A stretch of 64,000 bases of DNA, from assembly GCF_000350225.1 (NCBI RefSeq), contig NW_005178559.1:67987-131986 (forward strand), read 5' to 3'. The notes beneath the pieces are model-generated. The model had not been told where the DNA came from. It saw only the letters and a program-made list of their open reading frames with translations, and did not search any database. This document shows, in pieces, positions 1-10,094 of this stretch. The stretch is from Chondrus crispus. Lineage: Eukaryota > Rhodophyta > Florideophyceae > Gigartinales > Gigartinaceae. The number at the start of each line of letters is the position of its first letter. Positions within the stretch are counted from its first letter, which is position 1. The translations under genes and the position numbers were made by a program.

Positions 1-123
1 TAGGTTTATCAATTTCTGTTTCATTTCGACCAACTTTCCGACCTGCAGCAGATGCCCAACCTCGATTTTCTGTGCAATCGTAAGACGCGTACGCTTCGCT
101 TTGGCGATCTTTTCAGGATTCAT
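1..123 (-). pseudogene. N-terminus of a CENP-B/psq-type helix-turn-helix protein, cut by the window edge
   Basis: Reading leftwards from an ATG at 121-123, 41 codons stay open to the window edge. The segment RTRLTIAQKIEVGHLL, preceded by a basic KAKR stretch, looks like the first helix of the psq/CENP-B N-terminal DNA-binding domain found at the start of pogo/Tigger transposases and their domesticated relatives. Only the first part of that domain is inside the window, so the catalytic region cannot be judged. It is either a transposase start or a relic. The family call rests on one short motif and is moderate at best. Confidence 0.4.
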
Positions 124-344
124 GTTAGGGTCTTTGAGTGAGGTGCCATCACGTCACCAATTGAGCTGAGGCGCATGAGGAGTGGCCGATGACGACGTCG
201 TGCATGACACGTGGCAGAACCTGTGTCTGCCGGTTTTGGCGGCACTAATTCGAGGGTGGCAATAATGAAAGCGGCACTATTGCGCGTCCCCCCCCCCTGT
301 ACCCCAAGCACCACATCATCACGCAAAAGCCACCCAACCTTCTT

Positions 345-413
345 CAGCGAAGTTCGCTGACGGGATATGTCTGTGTTGGTTCACTGAGCGAACCAACACA
401 GACTTATCCCGTC
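345..413. repeat. Two adjacent inverted repeats just upstream of the 445 gene
   Basis: A 7-bp perfect palindromic pair (345-351 and 353-359, one-base spacer) abuts a larger one. The larger pair has arms 359-382 and 390-413, 24 bp with a single mismatch and a 7-base loop. The larger hairpin ends 31 bp before the start codon at 445, so it lies in the promoter or 5' leader of that gene. Confidence 0.85.
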
Positions 414-444
414 CAGCCGGGTCACTCAAGCGTGCCATCAAGCC

Positions 445-1044
445 ATGCAAGCCGCGAGCCGCCTTCTAGTTTCGCGTCTCCCGCGCCACTCAACGGCCCT
501 CACGCGGCATCTCTCGACCTCGCGCGGTGTGCGCCGCCCGCCCGCCGCGACGAATCCGGGCGTCACCGCCGCCCAATTCCGCGCGCTCTTCGACACCTCG
601 CCCGCGTCCACGGCGCGCGGGCGCGCGCGTCCGCGCCACTTCCGCTGGGACTGGCACCTGCGCAACTTCCTGATGGCCCTGATCCCGCCGGCCGTGCTGC
701 TGCTCTTCCTCAGGGTCGCGACGTACCAGTTTGGCGGCGACCACGCTATCTACGACAAGATCTTCGACCCGGCCCCCGGGAGCCCGGCCGCACACACGCC
801 CGCACCCGCCTCCTCGCAGGAGGGCCTGGCCCACGCCGCACTTCAAGGCCGCCACATAGAGGAGCGCCTCGCCCATCTGGAGAGGCAGCTAGGCGGTCTG
901 CAGAGCCGTGCCCCGCCCGCCACAGATCATAGTATTCTGATCGAAGGGAACGCAGACGCCGGCCCCGCCGCGGACGTGCGCGCCGATCGGGTTGCCAGAG
1001 CAAGAGATCTCGCTAGGGCGATGTCCCGAGATTCGCCGTCGTGA
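445..1044 (+). CDS. Putative mitochondrial single-span membrane protein, 199 aa
   Basis: The N-terminus is a textbook mitochondrial presequence: it is rich in Arg, Ser, Ala and Leu, has no acidic residue in about the first 50 positions, and contains RHLSTSRGVRR. A hydrophobic segment at about residues 73-91 (LMALIPPAVLLLFLRVA) would be one transmembrane helix. It is followed by a polar region, an Ala/Pro linker and a short amphipathic stretch (EERLAHLERQLGGL) that could form a coiled coil. The predicted topology is an inner-membrane protein with a soluble C-terminal tail. The reading frame is GC-rich and intact, unlike most of the window, and this frame was chosen because the two overlapping frames have no such ordered features. 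I do not recognise the family; a small accessory subunit of a respiratory or assembly complex is only a guess. Confidence 0.6.
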   Translation: MQAASRLLVSRLPRHSTALTRHLSTSRGVRRPPAATNPGVTAAQFRALFDTSPASTARGRARPRHFRWDWHLRNFLMALIPPAVLLLFLRVATYQFGGDHAIYDKIFDPAPGSPAAHTPAPASSQEGLAHAALQGRHIEERLAHLERQLGGLQSRAPPATDHSILIEGNADAGPAADVRADRVARARDLARAMSRDSPS

Positions 1045-2157
1045 GATTGTGGCGCTTCGTTTGCGCGCGGCTGGTCCGCCGCGCCGCGGCGGCGCATGCC
1101 GCGCGTGAAAATGGCATCGGGGTCGCGTGTTCGGTTCCGGCAAAGGCGGTCCGAAACGACGCCCCGCGTACAAGAGCAGGTACCTATTTTTTGAACAGTG
1201 AATGGCAAAGTTGAACACCCCAAATTTTACTTTTTTTAACGTTTGAAAAACGAATCAAATTGAAACGCGCCCAGACTTTGCTCTCAGTGGGATGCTCACT
1301 AGAAGCGCCATGCTAGACCCGAAGAATGCTCTCCCGTTCTCAAGTGCAACATGAGGTTTTTTACGAGGGTGGAGCATGTGGGCTGGACTGCATCTGATTT
1401 TCCGAACTTGAAAAACGAATAAAATTTGACGTTTCAACCACTTGTCAATGCACCGTGGCGTTCAATAAGAAAAAATAAATTTTCCAAAAAAACAGAAAGT
1501 GTTCAATAAATAGGTGCCCGTTCTTGTAGATTAGATATTTGGGTCCTAGATATTTTCGTGTATCGCCGTATCCGGCACGGGTACCCGCCGAGACATCAGT
1601 ATTGAGGAGACGCATGGTTCCAGCCGTAAAAATATGGAAGCATGCAGCGCTTGTCAGGGATACGGCCCGCCAGATGCGCTCCATGCTCCATTTGTCTCCT
1701 GGCTTTTCCAACACCGTGCCCACAGCATCAGTCCGCTACGAACTCTGTACGTCAACGTGAGAACTGCCCAAGCGTCGTGAGTGTGGAAAGCGACACCATT
1801 CGCCAAGTTAGTGCGATAAGAAGTGTGAAAAAAAGCTGGGCACACTCCAGCTGCATTCGTGCTTTTCGTGATTGGAATCAGAAACTATTGCTTAACAGAC
1901 AGATTTGTCATGCCTCGAAGCGAGACTATTGAGGAGACCCCCCCTGTATCTGAAAAGATGGCCTTAGAGCATCACCACCGGTAGGTGATCAAATGACCAA
2001 ACTCAATTGGCTGGTGGGAATTTGGTTATTTTACGTATAGAGATTTTTGAGGGTGACCCGCTGCACTGAAAAGACTTCGCAGATCTCGCATGTCTGCCGT
2101 CTTGCGGTGGCGGACAGGAGATCGGCTACATGCGACAGATTGTGGTAGGTTTTCATT
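1045..2157. other. AT-richer intergenic DNA, no gene seen
   Basis: Only short open frames without recognisable features occur here. Two imperfect copies of a short motif (core TTGAAAAACGAATCAAAT near 1243 and TTGAAAAACGAATAAAAT near 1409) are present. Base composition drops sharply from the GC-rich gene to the left. Confidence 0.5.
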
Positions 2158-2530
2158 CATCCGCGAGATACAACACCTCGCACTTACAGAGACTGGCTGC
2201 AACTGTGACGGGGACATCGTAGATAAGAAAAAACAAAACGACAATGTGGAGGTATCTACATTCATTCTTTTCCAGTCATCCGCGAGATTCAACACCTCGC
2301 ACTTACAGAGACTGGCTGCAACTGTGACGGGGACATCGCAGATAAGAAAAAACAAAACGACACTGTAGAGGTATCTACTAGATACCTCTACATTGTCGTT
2401 TTGTTTTATACTATCTACATTCATTCTTTTCCAGTCATCCGCGAGATTCAACACCTCGCATGTAGAGAGACCGGCTGTAACTGTGACGGGGACAATGCAG
2501 GAAAGAAGGAACAAAACGGAAAAAAAGAGG
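2158..2530. repeat. Three-copy tandem repeat, unit about 119 bp
   Basis: Three units begin CATCCGCGAGAT(T/A)C at 2158, 2277 and 2436. Units 1 and 2 are 119 bp apart. The spacing to unit 3 is 159 bp because an extra inverted copy of about 40 bp has been added (see 2349-2407). Unit 3 is more diverged. An open frame of 162 codons on the minus strand simply reads through the array and is not accepted as a gene. Confidence 0.9.
2349..2407. repeat. Near-perfect 59-bp palindrome inside the tandem array
   Basis: Arms 2349-2377 and 2379-2407 (29 bp each, one mismatch, one-base centre at 2378). The right arm is an inverted copy of the end of repeat unit 2, so the palindrome arose by inverted duplication of existing sequence. 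Confidence 0.9.
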
Positions 2531-2679
2531 TATCTAAAAAATTGACGAGTTCACAACGCTACCTTGCAGAGATGATCTCTAGATATTTAGTGGTGGGCTA
2601 TGTGTAGTCAAATAGTTGCAATTTTACAGTCAGCCAAACCCAAGAGCATGTGATATTTGAAAGTCGTCAATCGATAGCC

Positions 2680-3817
2680 TTAACCTTCGTCCGAATCGAG
2701 CACTTTGGATCCATAGCCAGATAGTGCGTACCCTAGTCCGCCCCCGGAACTTTGTTCGAACTGGGAGAGGTCGATGGAGTCAAACATTCCGAACTCATGC
2801 TCTGGCATTTCTAAGTCATCCATAATGTCATGTCCTCCTCTCTGCAGAATTTCTCCTCCGCCCCTAACGGTCATCTCTCCCAGCACATCCGTGTTCGGTT
2901 GTGTAGAGAGAGGATCTTGTGATAGTCTGTCAAATCGGCATTCTATCTGCAACGCAACCTTGGAGATGTGACCATTGCCGTGGTCATTTTCTAATCTACG
3001 CATGTCTTCACCCATGGAAATTTCCTCAAACCGTTGTCGCGTTGGTGCAAACGCATTAGGTTGACTTTCCTTGTGACTAGCTTCATTCACAACCATACGT
3101 GCATCATTCATTTGTCGTGTGGTGTACCCCTCTCGAGGTTGCAAATTATCGTCGTTACGACCCGTTTCTAGATTCGTCGACTTGGGCGCCTGTGCTTCTT
3201 GAGGAGAAGGAATTACCCCCGCAGTTCCTTCTCGGTCTACTGCCGCAACTGTTGATTGTGCTGCGGCAGTGGCAGCTTGAGCGACACCAGCCGGGTCTGG
3301 CCCTCGGTTGGTATCCAGTACAGGTAGGGCCATTCTTTGTTCTCGTGAGGAAGTAGACCCTGATGAACCCGAATTTAGCAAGTAAAGTTCCCCTGCAGCC
3401 GCTGCCGCTGCTGCTGCAGCTTCCATCACCCCTACATCGGAAGATTGTTGTCCACGAAGAGAACCTGCAGGAAGTCTTTGAGTAGCCCCATTTCTTGGTA
3501 CGAGCCCAGACTCTGGTGATTTTCGCCTCGATGACCCAGCACTTATAGATGACTCCTTCCCTGATCCGCTCGGTCCCTCCAGTTGTGTATCCCCTGATAC
3601 GTCCATGCTTTCCACGTTACTGTAGGACAGCATACCCAGGTCTTGTGGCAACGGCGTTTGACACGTAGAAAATGAGTGGTCTTGAAACGATTGAAATGTT
3701 TTGATATTATCACTTTGAAGTGGGTCGATTGGAGCTGGCGGAACATTGCCGTCTTGGAAAGCAGAAAAGTGGCCCGAAATATCGCCATGAGATAGAAAGA
3801 AACCCGAAATGTCCCCG
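2680..3817 (-). CDS. C-terminal part of a low-complexity, acidic-tailed protein; 5' end lost in the gap
   Basis: The minus-strand frame is open from the assembly gap (3817) to a stop at 2680-2682, at least 379 codons, so the first exon or N-terminus is in the unsequenced stretch. Visible parts in order are two short repeats GDISGFF/GDISGHF, a Ser/Gln/Pro-rich stretch, an Ala run of nine, another Ala/Gln-rich stretch, a basic/acidic region, and a C-terminus with acidic-hydrophobic motifs (EMPEHEFGMFDSIDLSQF) followed by a Gly-rich tail. Such tails are typical of transcriptional activation regions, so a transcription factor is plausible. No DNA-binding domain is visible because it would be upstream. 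The upstream DNA beyond the gap (4509-4745) is pyrimidine-rich on this strand, like the leaders of other genes in the window. Confidence 0.5.
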
Positions 3818-4508
3818 NNNNNNNNNNNNNNNNNNNNNNNNNNNNNNNNNNNNNNNNNNNNNNNNNNNNNNNNNNNNNNNNNNNNNNNNNNNNNNNNNNN
3901 NNNNNNNNNNNNNNNNNNNNNNNNNNNNNNNNNNNNNNNNNNNNNNNNNNNNNNNNNNNNNNNNNNNNNNNNNNNNNNNNNNNNNNNNNNNNNNNNNNNN
4001 NNNNNNNNNNNNNNNNNNNNNNNNNNNNNNNNNNNNNNNNNNNNNNNNNNNNNNNNNNNNNNNNNNNNNNNNNNNNNNNNNNNNNNNNNNNNNNNNNNNN
4101 NNNNNNNNNNNNNNNNNNNNNNNNNNNNNNNNNNNNNNNNNNNNNNNNNNNNNNNNNNNNNNNNNNNNNNNNNNNNNNNNNNNNNNNNNNNNNNNNNNNN
4201 NNNNNNNNNNNNNNNNNNNNNNNNNNNNNNNNNNNNNNNNNNNNNNNNNNNNNNNNNNNNNNNNNNNNNNNNNNNNNNNNNNNNNNNNNNNNNNNNNNNN
4301 NNNNNNNNNNNNNNNNNNNNNNNNNNNNNNNNNNNNNNNNNNNNNNNNNNNNNNNNNNNNNNNNNNNNNNNNNNNNNNNNNNNNNNNNNNNNNNNNNNNN
4401 NNNNNNNNNNNNNNNNNNNNNNNNNNNNNNNNNNNNNNNNNNNNNNNNNNNNNNNNNNNNNNNNNNNNNNNNNNNNNNNNNNNNNNNNNNNNNNNNNNNN
4501 NNNNNNNN
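3818..4508. other. Assembly gap, 691 N
   Basis: All bases are N. The gap hides the N-terminal coding part of the minus-strand gene ending at 2680. Confidence 1.
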
Positions 4509-6369
4509 GCGAGAAGCGAGGGTTTGAAAATTGATGGGTGGGGTGGCAGGAATGGGGTGGTGCGCAGATAGAGTTGAGTCCGTAAAAGGTGCGAGGAGAA
4601 TAGGTTGTTACGAGTAGGGGTGAAACGGATGGGGGAGAAGTGTGGAGTGAGGAGGGTTGGAGAGAAATATCTTAGCAAGGGGCTGAAACGCAGCGGCAGT
4701 TGCATGTGTAGGGAAAGCGGAAACAGAGAGGAGTAGAGTGATTCTCAGTCGGAAGCGATTTGATTTTCAGTTATTTCCTAGTTGTAGAAGTTGCGAAAGG
4801 CAAAACGAGGCATAGGCGAGTACAGTAGGTGAAATGCCACAAATATCTTGAGAATCGTTAATTGTGAGGCGACCAATGGGGTTACGACTATTCTGCCACG
4901 CTCCAACCAAAAATGATATTTCTTTCTTCCTCGGCCACCAAAAACGCCGATATTGCAATGTAGTCACTGCTTGGCCACCCAATATCCAATAACGCCTCTC
5001 GATGGGGAATTGGCAACACCGAAAACCCCATCTGTACCTCACCTTCTATGGCAGGTGGTGGCCATCGATATCCGAGGTCGCGATAGTCCCGTTAGGAACG
5101 GCCCGTTCCTAACGAAGAGTTGGAACGCTTCGTCTAGGTTCCATCTGCCCTACATGTTGCACATGTGTGCATGTTCCAGACAGCGCGACATGGCGCCCTG
5201 TGCCCGTCCACTTCTTCCCGCCGCCCCCCTCCCCTTTCCCCCTCCTCGCTGGCACCGCTCCCATTCACCACCGCAGGGGCATTTGCTGTTTACCCTAACG
5301 CGTCCCTGGTACACAGTACCAAGGGTACGAGTACGATTACCCAGTACTACATGATTCGCAACAATAGTCATTGAATAAAGAGATCTCTTGAATAAAGCAT
5401 ACCATGATACACAAATACTACCCCAGATTGCCCACACTGCAACCATGGTCCAGTACAGTACCCTTGCGCCGGCGACTTGAGTTTTTTTTTTTTTTCGTTT
5501 TGGAAAATATCACAATGAAGACTATTTCCCCCCGACACCTGTAACATGTCACGATCACAGCGAAATGGTGCCGCCGCCTCCTCCTCAAGGCTCCCGGGGT
5601 GAACCGGACTACACTCTATCGTGTTGATCGCCCACTGAGATTCGCCACTACTTGATGCCTTTCTTAACCTGTTCGTTATTTCCTCACGCTGGCTGCCTAC
5701 TCGTTTCGCCAAATCCTCATGCGTGTGAGCCTTGTGAAAAACGAATCGCGCTGCACATATTCAGGGGTTGAAGGATGACCCTGGCACGTACAACTTCGAG
5801 GCGACAGGCACTTCAAAGAAGTACTGGATTTTTCCCTTTTTTATTTGTATATATGTATATATATGTATATGTACGCTGCTGTTGGGAACGAGAAAGTCCG
5901 TCTGCAAACAAGTGTGGGGAGGTCTCCCTCTGCCTTACAATAAAACTCAACTGCCGTACCGGAAAGAGGAGTCTTGTTCTCTATTGGCGCTTGTAAGCTA
6001 TTCTATAACCCATCATGGTGCGGTTGCAAGTTTTGGAACCATGATGGCTACACACTGTGCCCTTACTGCACTGTCAGCTTGCGCTGCGCATGGCAACTTT
6101 CCTGTACTATTGCGATCTGCGCCCTGTTCCTGGCGAGAGAAAGGTCCGGAAAATCCGTTAGAAAACACTCAGGCAGAGAGAAGACGCACGTGCGGCTCTA
6201 CTGTACTCGCGACCCAAACCGCGGCCCGGAAAGCCGCGGTTGCTGCACGGTACCAGAATCCTCACACAAGTTGTGAGATATTTTTAGGGAAAAATTGCAT
6301 TTTATTGTAGAGGGAGATTTTATACTGGGGGTTGCGGTAAGTACGATATCTCTACTCAAAAATAGAGAG
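4509..6369. other. Intergenic DNA, no gene recognised
   Basis: 4509-4745 is strongly purine-rich on the plus strand and probably belongs to the leader or promoter of the minus-strand gene across the gap. A perfect palindrome with 12-bp arms lies at 5090-5101/5103-5114. A T-run is near 5481, a TATATG-type simple repeat near 5847-5875, and a GC hairpin (8-bp arms) at 6217-6224/6234-6241. The open frames here show no recognisable domain. Confidence 0.5.
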
Positions 6370-6589
6370 ATTACGCAAGCAAAATTCTGCTTGGAAATTG
6401 TGAGGAATTCATGACACGAGTTACACGTGGGGCGGTGAGCAGAATTCTGGCTGAGACGTGAGAAATAAAGCAGAAAAATGACCCATTAGTCACCACTTCA
6501 ATCGCGCCAAATGGAACATTTCAGGACAGATGTCCAGGAGATGAAACCATACGGCGGACGTTTTCCCGCGATCTTCAGACCTGGAACGG

Positions 6590-6711
6590 CGCTCTTATCC
6601 CACTCTCCCTCTCTCTCACTCCCCCTCTCTCCCTCTCTCCCTCTCTACCTTCCCTCCATCCACTATAACTATTCCTTTTCAACGATCCTGCCCACACTCA
6701 CTGAAACCAAT
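6590..6711 (+). promoter_or_regulatory. CT-rich leader in front of the Harbinger DNA-binding gene
   Basis: A run of CTCTCCCTCTCT-type sequence at about 6600-6660 continues as pyrimidine-rich DNA right up to the ATG at 6712. Similar CT-rich stretches precede several other transposon start codons in this window, so this is probably the core promoter or 5' leader style of the genome. Confidence 0.45.
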
Positions 6712-7474
6712 ATGGCCAACGTTTTGACTCTCTCTGACGAAGAACTCGCCGCCGCCGCTTGCAGAAGAAAGCGCCATTCCCGCTTTACAAGCGAAGAAGA
6801 TCTTGTAATCGTCCGAGAAGTTGCAGCATCACGTGCACATCTCGCCGCGTTCGGGGAGTCCCGCAAGAGATTTGAGATCGCTTCTGACACAATAAACGGC
6901 AATGAGGCAGTAACGCAGCAAGTCACTTGGAAAAGCGTCCGGGACCGCTATCAACGTCTACAGAATTCCTTCGATCGCGACGATAGCAAGAACCAAAAAT
7001 GTCAGGGATAGGAGGGGAAGTTGGAGAGCCAGAAGAACTACTGATGAGCATGCGCAATGCTCGGGATGATCTTTTAGAGCAACGAAACGCTGTAAAAACG
7101 CTCGAAAGGAGCGTGATGCAGAAAAAGAACGGATTGGAAATGATCTCATGAATTCGGCCATGCAGCGTGCTGGAAACAGGGACAGTACTGAAGATGAAGA
7201 CTCTATTTCTCTGCGGCCCCTTAAGAAGTCCAAAACCTCCAAATCGAGTATTGCAATGGGCGAGATGGCACAGTTCGGAGCCCATCTACGCGATGCCGAT
7301 CTCGCTCGAGTGGACTTGGAGCGCGATCGGCTGGCATTTGAGCGAGAGAGGATGGCCTGCGATCGTGAGGAGCGCACTCGGGATCGTGAAGAACGTCGCA
7401 TTGAGCGTTCAGAAGCGCAACAGCTCGAGCTGGACAAGTTCAAGCTCATGATGGCGGCTTTTACGAGCAAGTAA
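6712..7474 (+). pseudogene. Harbinger-associated SANT/Myb-like DNA-binding protein, two frameshifts
   Basis: From the ATG at 6712 the product carries a SANT/Myb-like trihelix domain at about residues 20-85 (RFTSEEDLVIVREV, then VTWKSVRDRYQRLQ). This kind of protein escorts PIF/Harbinger transposases to the nucleus and the transposon ends. The frame breaks near 7005 and again near 7090. The downstream frame continues as a highly charged helical region (DLARVDLERDRLAFERERM, DREERTRDREERR) that looks like a coiled coil and ends at 7472-7474. Allowing for the breaks the protein would be about 250 aa. It converges on the transposase gene, whose stop is 133 bp away. Confidence 0.7.
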
Positions 7475-7606
7475 CGATAGTCATGTTTTATTGCTTTGAA
7501 GTCGGTGTTACTAAATAAAAGTTGCGTCTTTGTTGTGTTAGCACAAATTTTTCTGCTTTGGCAGGGCGCGCGCGAGCAGGAGTCTGTCGTTTCATAGGAT
7601 GGCGGT

Positions 7607-8791
7607 TTATTCTTTATGGTGGATGTACTGCTCTACAGAAGGAGGAGAACAGCGAAAGAATTGAGTAATCTGCATTAGACTTGCACAGTTTCTAATGTTG
7701 TAAAGTAGCATTGCACACAGGTAGAGCAGGCCCACTGGTGACTGTCCAATCCTTAATTTTCTTTTGAAGTCCATGGCTGTAAAGTAAAGTTTCACTTCTT
7801 TGAACGCCCACTCGACAGTAATCCGAACGCTTGACATGGCCTTACTGAAGGCTCTTTGAGATGCTGAGAGATTGCTTCCTTGATAAGGAACCTCCAAAAA
7901 CCACCTCTTGGCGTACCCGCTATCTCCGTAGATACAGAAATTTTGATGTTCTGAGCTCATACAATCTGGTAGCTCTTTCTCTAAATTGCTTCTTGTGTAC
8001 AAAGTCTAATCCTGTCGACGGCCCTCTACAGGACCGCAGACATGCAGAATCAATCCATCTGGAGCTGTGACCGCTTGAAACTTGATTGCGTGCTTCCTTT
8101 TGTGTCCATTGTACATCACTAGTTGCTTGCTAAATCCCCCCGGTCTGGAAACACCAATCACTGTACCGTCAATAAAACCGACGCAATTCCTTAGTGCATT
8201 GGACTTTTCGAATATGCATTTGGAATACAAAGTACGTCGGCGTTCCATAAATGATTGCAGAAATGGCCCCGTGAGTAAATGCATCCGCTCCTCTGCAAAG
8301 CATTCTATTTTTTCCCAAAATATTTCACAAAGCTGGGAAGAATGCTTTCCAAACTCTACTTCCAGCTCTTTCCATCGAAGCGGCGTTGCAAGGCGCCGCA
8401 GCATAATGCATGTCGACAAAATTGGATTTGTCCTATAGCGATTGCGGGTCGTTTTCGTTTTGTGCGTTGGCCATCCAATAAAAGGAACAAGATTCAAGAT
8501 ATCAGACCTTCCAAATCTGAACAGGAAGAGACATGACGCCTGACTATAGGAGTTGAAGTTGAACATAAAGTCTGCAGAGCTGATGCGGTTACTCCTACAA
8601 AGGTGTTTGGACAATTCTTCTCTTGCGTCTTGGTATTTGAGTGCAGTATATGATATCGTTAGAAGATTGGTGAAAGCTGATGTATGTCCTGACATGCGCC
8701 TTACGCTCATGGATACCAAGGCAACTTGCCATGTTTTCATAGTCTCCTTAGTCTTTGCTTTGGTAAAATCCCTTTGCCTACCAGATCCCAT
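7607..8791 (-). pseudogene. PIF/Harbinger DDE transposase, one in-frame stop
   Basis: Start taken as the ATG at 8789-8791 (MGSGRQRDF); the frame runs to a TAA at 7607-7609, about 395 codons, the usual family length. The catalytic triad is visible: D in VGFIDGTVIGVSRPGG, D in IYGDSGYAKRWF and E in ITVEWAFKEVK. The family motif YNGHKRKHAIKFQAV and the GPVEGRRQD block are also present. A single TAG at 8006-8008 interrupts the frame right after GRRQD, where a Trp codon is usual, so one base change probably inactivated it. Nothing else in the frame looks damaged. The partner DNA-binding gene lies convergently at 6712-7474. Confidence 0.85.
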
Positions 8792-9084
8792 AGTGTGAGT
8801 TTCCAAAGGAGAACGAGATTCTCTAAGCTATGGGAACTCGTACTCACAATGAACGACGCCGAGGGGATTGCGTAATTTACGTTTTTCTAATTTTCTGAAA
8901 TAGAATTCTGTCCGCAAATCAAGCATACAGTAGACTGGGCTATCCTTGCTGTCGGAAGTTTAGACAGAATTCCGTTTTTGCGTAATTCCACGAATGTCTG
9001 GGAAAAATTACCTTCATCGGCAGGGCAATTATTTATTTGACTCCGAAGCTGTCGCAATGCGATTATGCGACGCCGTTTATAATA

Positions 9085-10094
9085 CTATACGACCTCGGAT
9101 TCGTCTGAATCACGAGTAATAGCGTAGTTATCGACCACGGCTTTGAGGTCCAAGTAAAGCATACGTGTGCTCCATTCTCTCCATGCCAAATTGTGCTTTC
9201 GATCGATGTCAGGCTGCACAGAAAAGGGCAGCGGAATGCGAGCAACAGACTCAACACTGTCAGTAGAAGATCCACGCAGCTGCTTCAAAGCGTTCTTAAA
9301 GCCAACTATCTTGGGATGATAAGTTTTAAATTTTCCTGACTCCGAGTTCAACCACTTTCGATGTAGCACTGCCATGTCGACGAGCGTGCGGGGCCATAAC
9401 ACTTTTAGTTCGATGCTCTCACCTTCATCCGCAACACGTAAAGAAAAGCCACCACTGTCGATGCCGCTTGGAAGCACGGTTGCGGCTGAGATTCGCTTTG
9501 TCATAGTTCCGGGCTCAGTCCATTCTGACAACAGATAAAGGGGTTTGAATGTTCGCCCATGCTGGAAAAGTTCAGATTCAACCCGACAAATGTCATCCTC
9601 ACTATTTCCATCCTCGGACGACAGTTCTACGTCCCTCTTAATCAATCGGCGCTTCTTTGGTGTCAGCTTCTTCTCTTCCTCGGAACACCTGGTATTAAGA
9701 CCATTCCCATATGTTTCTTCAGTATGGTCTGTCTTCACTGTAAAAACGTTAGTTGAGGAACTGCGTGAAACTTAAAACCATAATGACTCATACCTTCTTC
9801 ACTAGCAAATTCTTTCCGAAGGACGTTGTATCTCGTTCTAAAAGTGGCCAATTTGTGAATCTTGAAAAGAGGATTTGATTCATACACATCTTTTGGGTTT
9901 TCACGCCCACTGAGCTCGCCACTTCTGAATTTGGCGATAAGAAGTTGCACGGCTTTGGAGTTGCGAGTCAGCTTTTGAGCCATTTGTGATGTTGGAGGTG
10001 GGGTGGTTTGCAAAATCATACAACGGACTGCACCAGGTCGACCGAAGTTAAATATGATATCGTGGTTTGAATAATCGGCGGGAAAAGACACCAT
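9085..10094 (-). CDS. Unrecognised 317-aa protein, two exons
   Basis: Exon 1 is 10094-9794 (ATG at 10092-10094) and exon 2 is 9737-9085 (TAG at 9085-9087). The 56-bp intron 9793-9738 starts GTATGAG, has a CTAAC branch-like site and ends TTTTACAG. Splicing joins the frames exactly (...FASEEVKTDHTEE...) and gives 318 codons with no break. Visible parts are an N-terminal region with SNPLFKIHKLATFRTRYNVL, an acidic/basic middle (SEEEKKLTPKKRRLIKRD, likely a nuclear localisation signal) and a C-terminal half with LKVLWPRTLVDMAVLHRKWL. I do not recognise the family. Its intactness and its head-to-head placement 1.9 kb from the intact transposase at 12043 raise the possibility that it is the second gene of the same transposon. 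Confidence 0.6.

Larger units (their letters stand above)
6370..8986. mobile_element. PIF/Harbinger-type DNA transposon, about 2.6 kb
   Basis: The element contains the two genes typical of this superfamily, a SANT/Myb-like DNA-binding protein (6712-7474, +) and a DDE transposase (8791-7607, -), arranged tail to tail. Candidate terminal inverted repeats are ATTACGCAAGCAAAATTCTG at 6370-6389 and, inverted, ATTACGCAA followed by a spacer and AATTCTG at 8965-8986. A second pair of AATTCTG/GCGTAA-type motifs lies just inside both ends. I could not settle the 3-bp target duplication, so the exact outer ends are uncertain by a few bases. Both genes carry a small number of inactivating changes, so this copy looks recently dead. 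Confidence 0.65.

Noticed and set aside
120-326. 68-codon minus-strand ORF
   Set aside because: No motif, and it overlaps the start of a better-supported coding segment at 1-123.
2026-2514. 162-codon minus-strand ORF
   Set aside because: It is a translation of the tandem array, and the 119-bp period is not a multiple of three.
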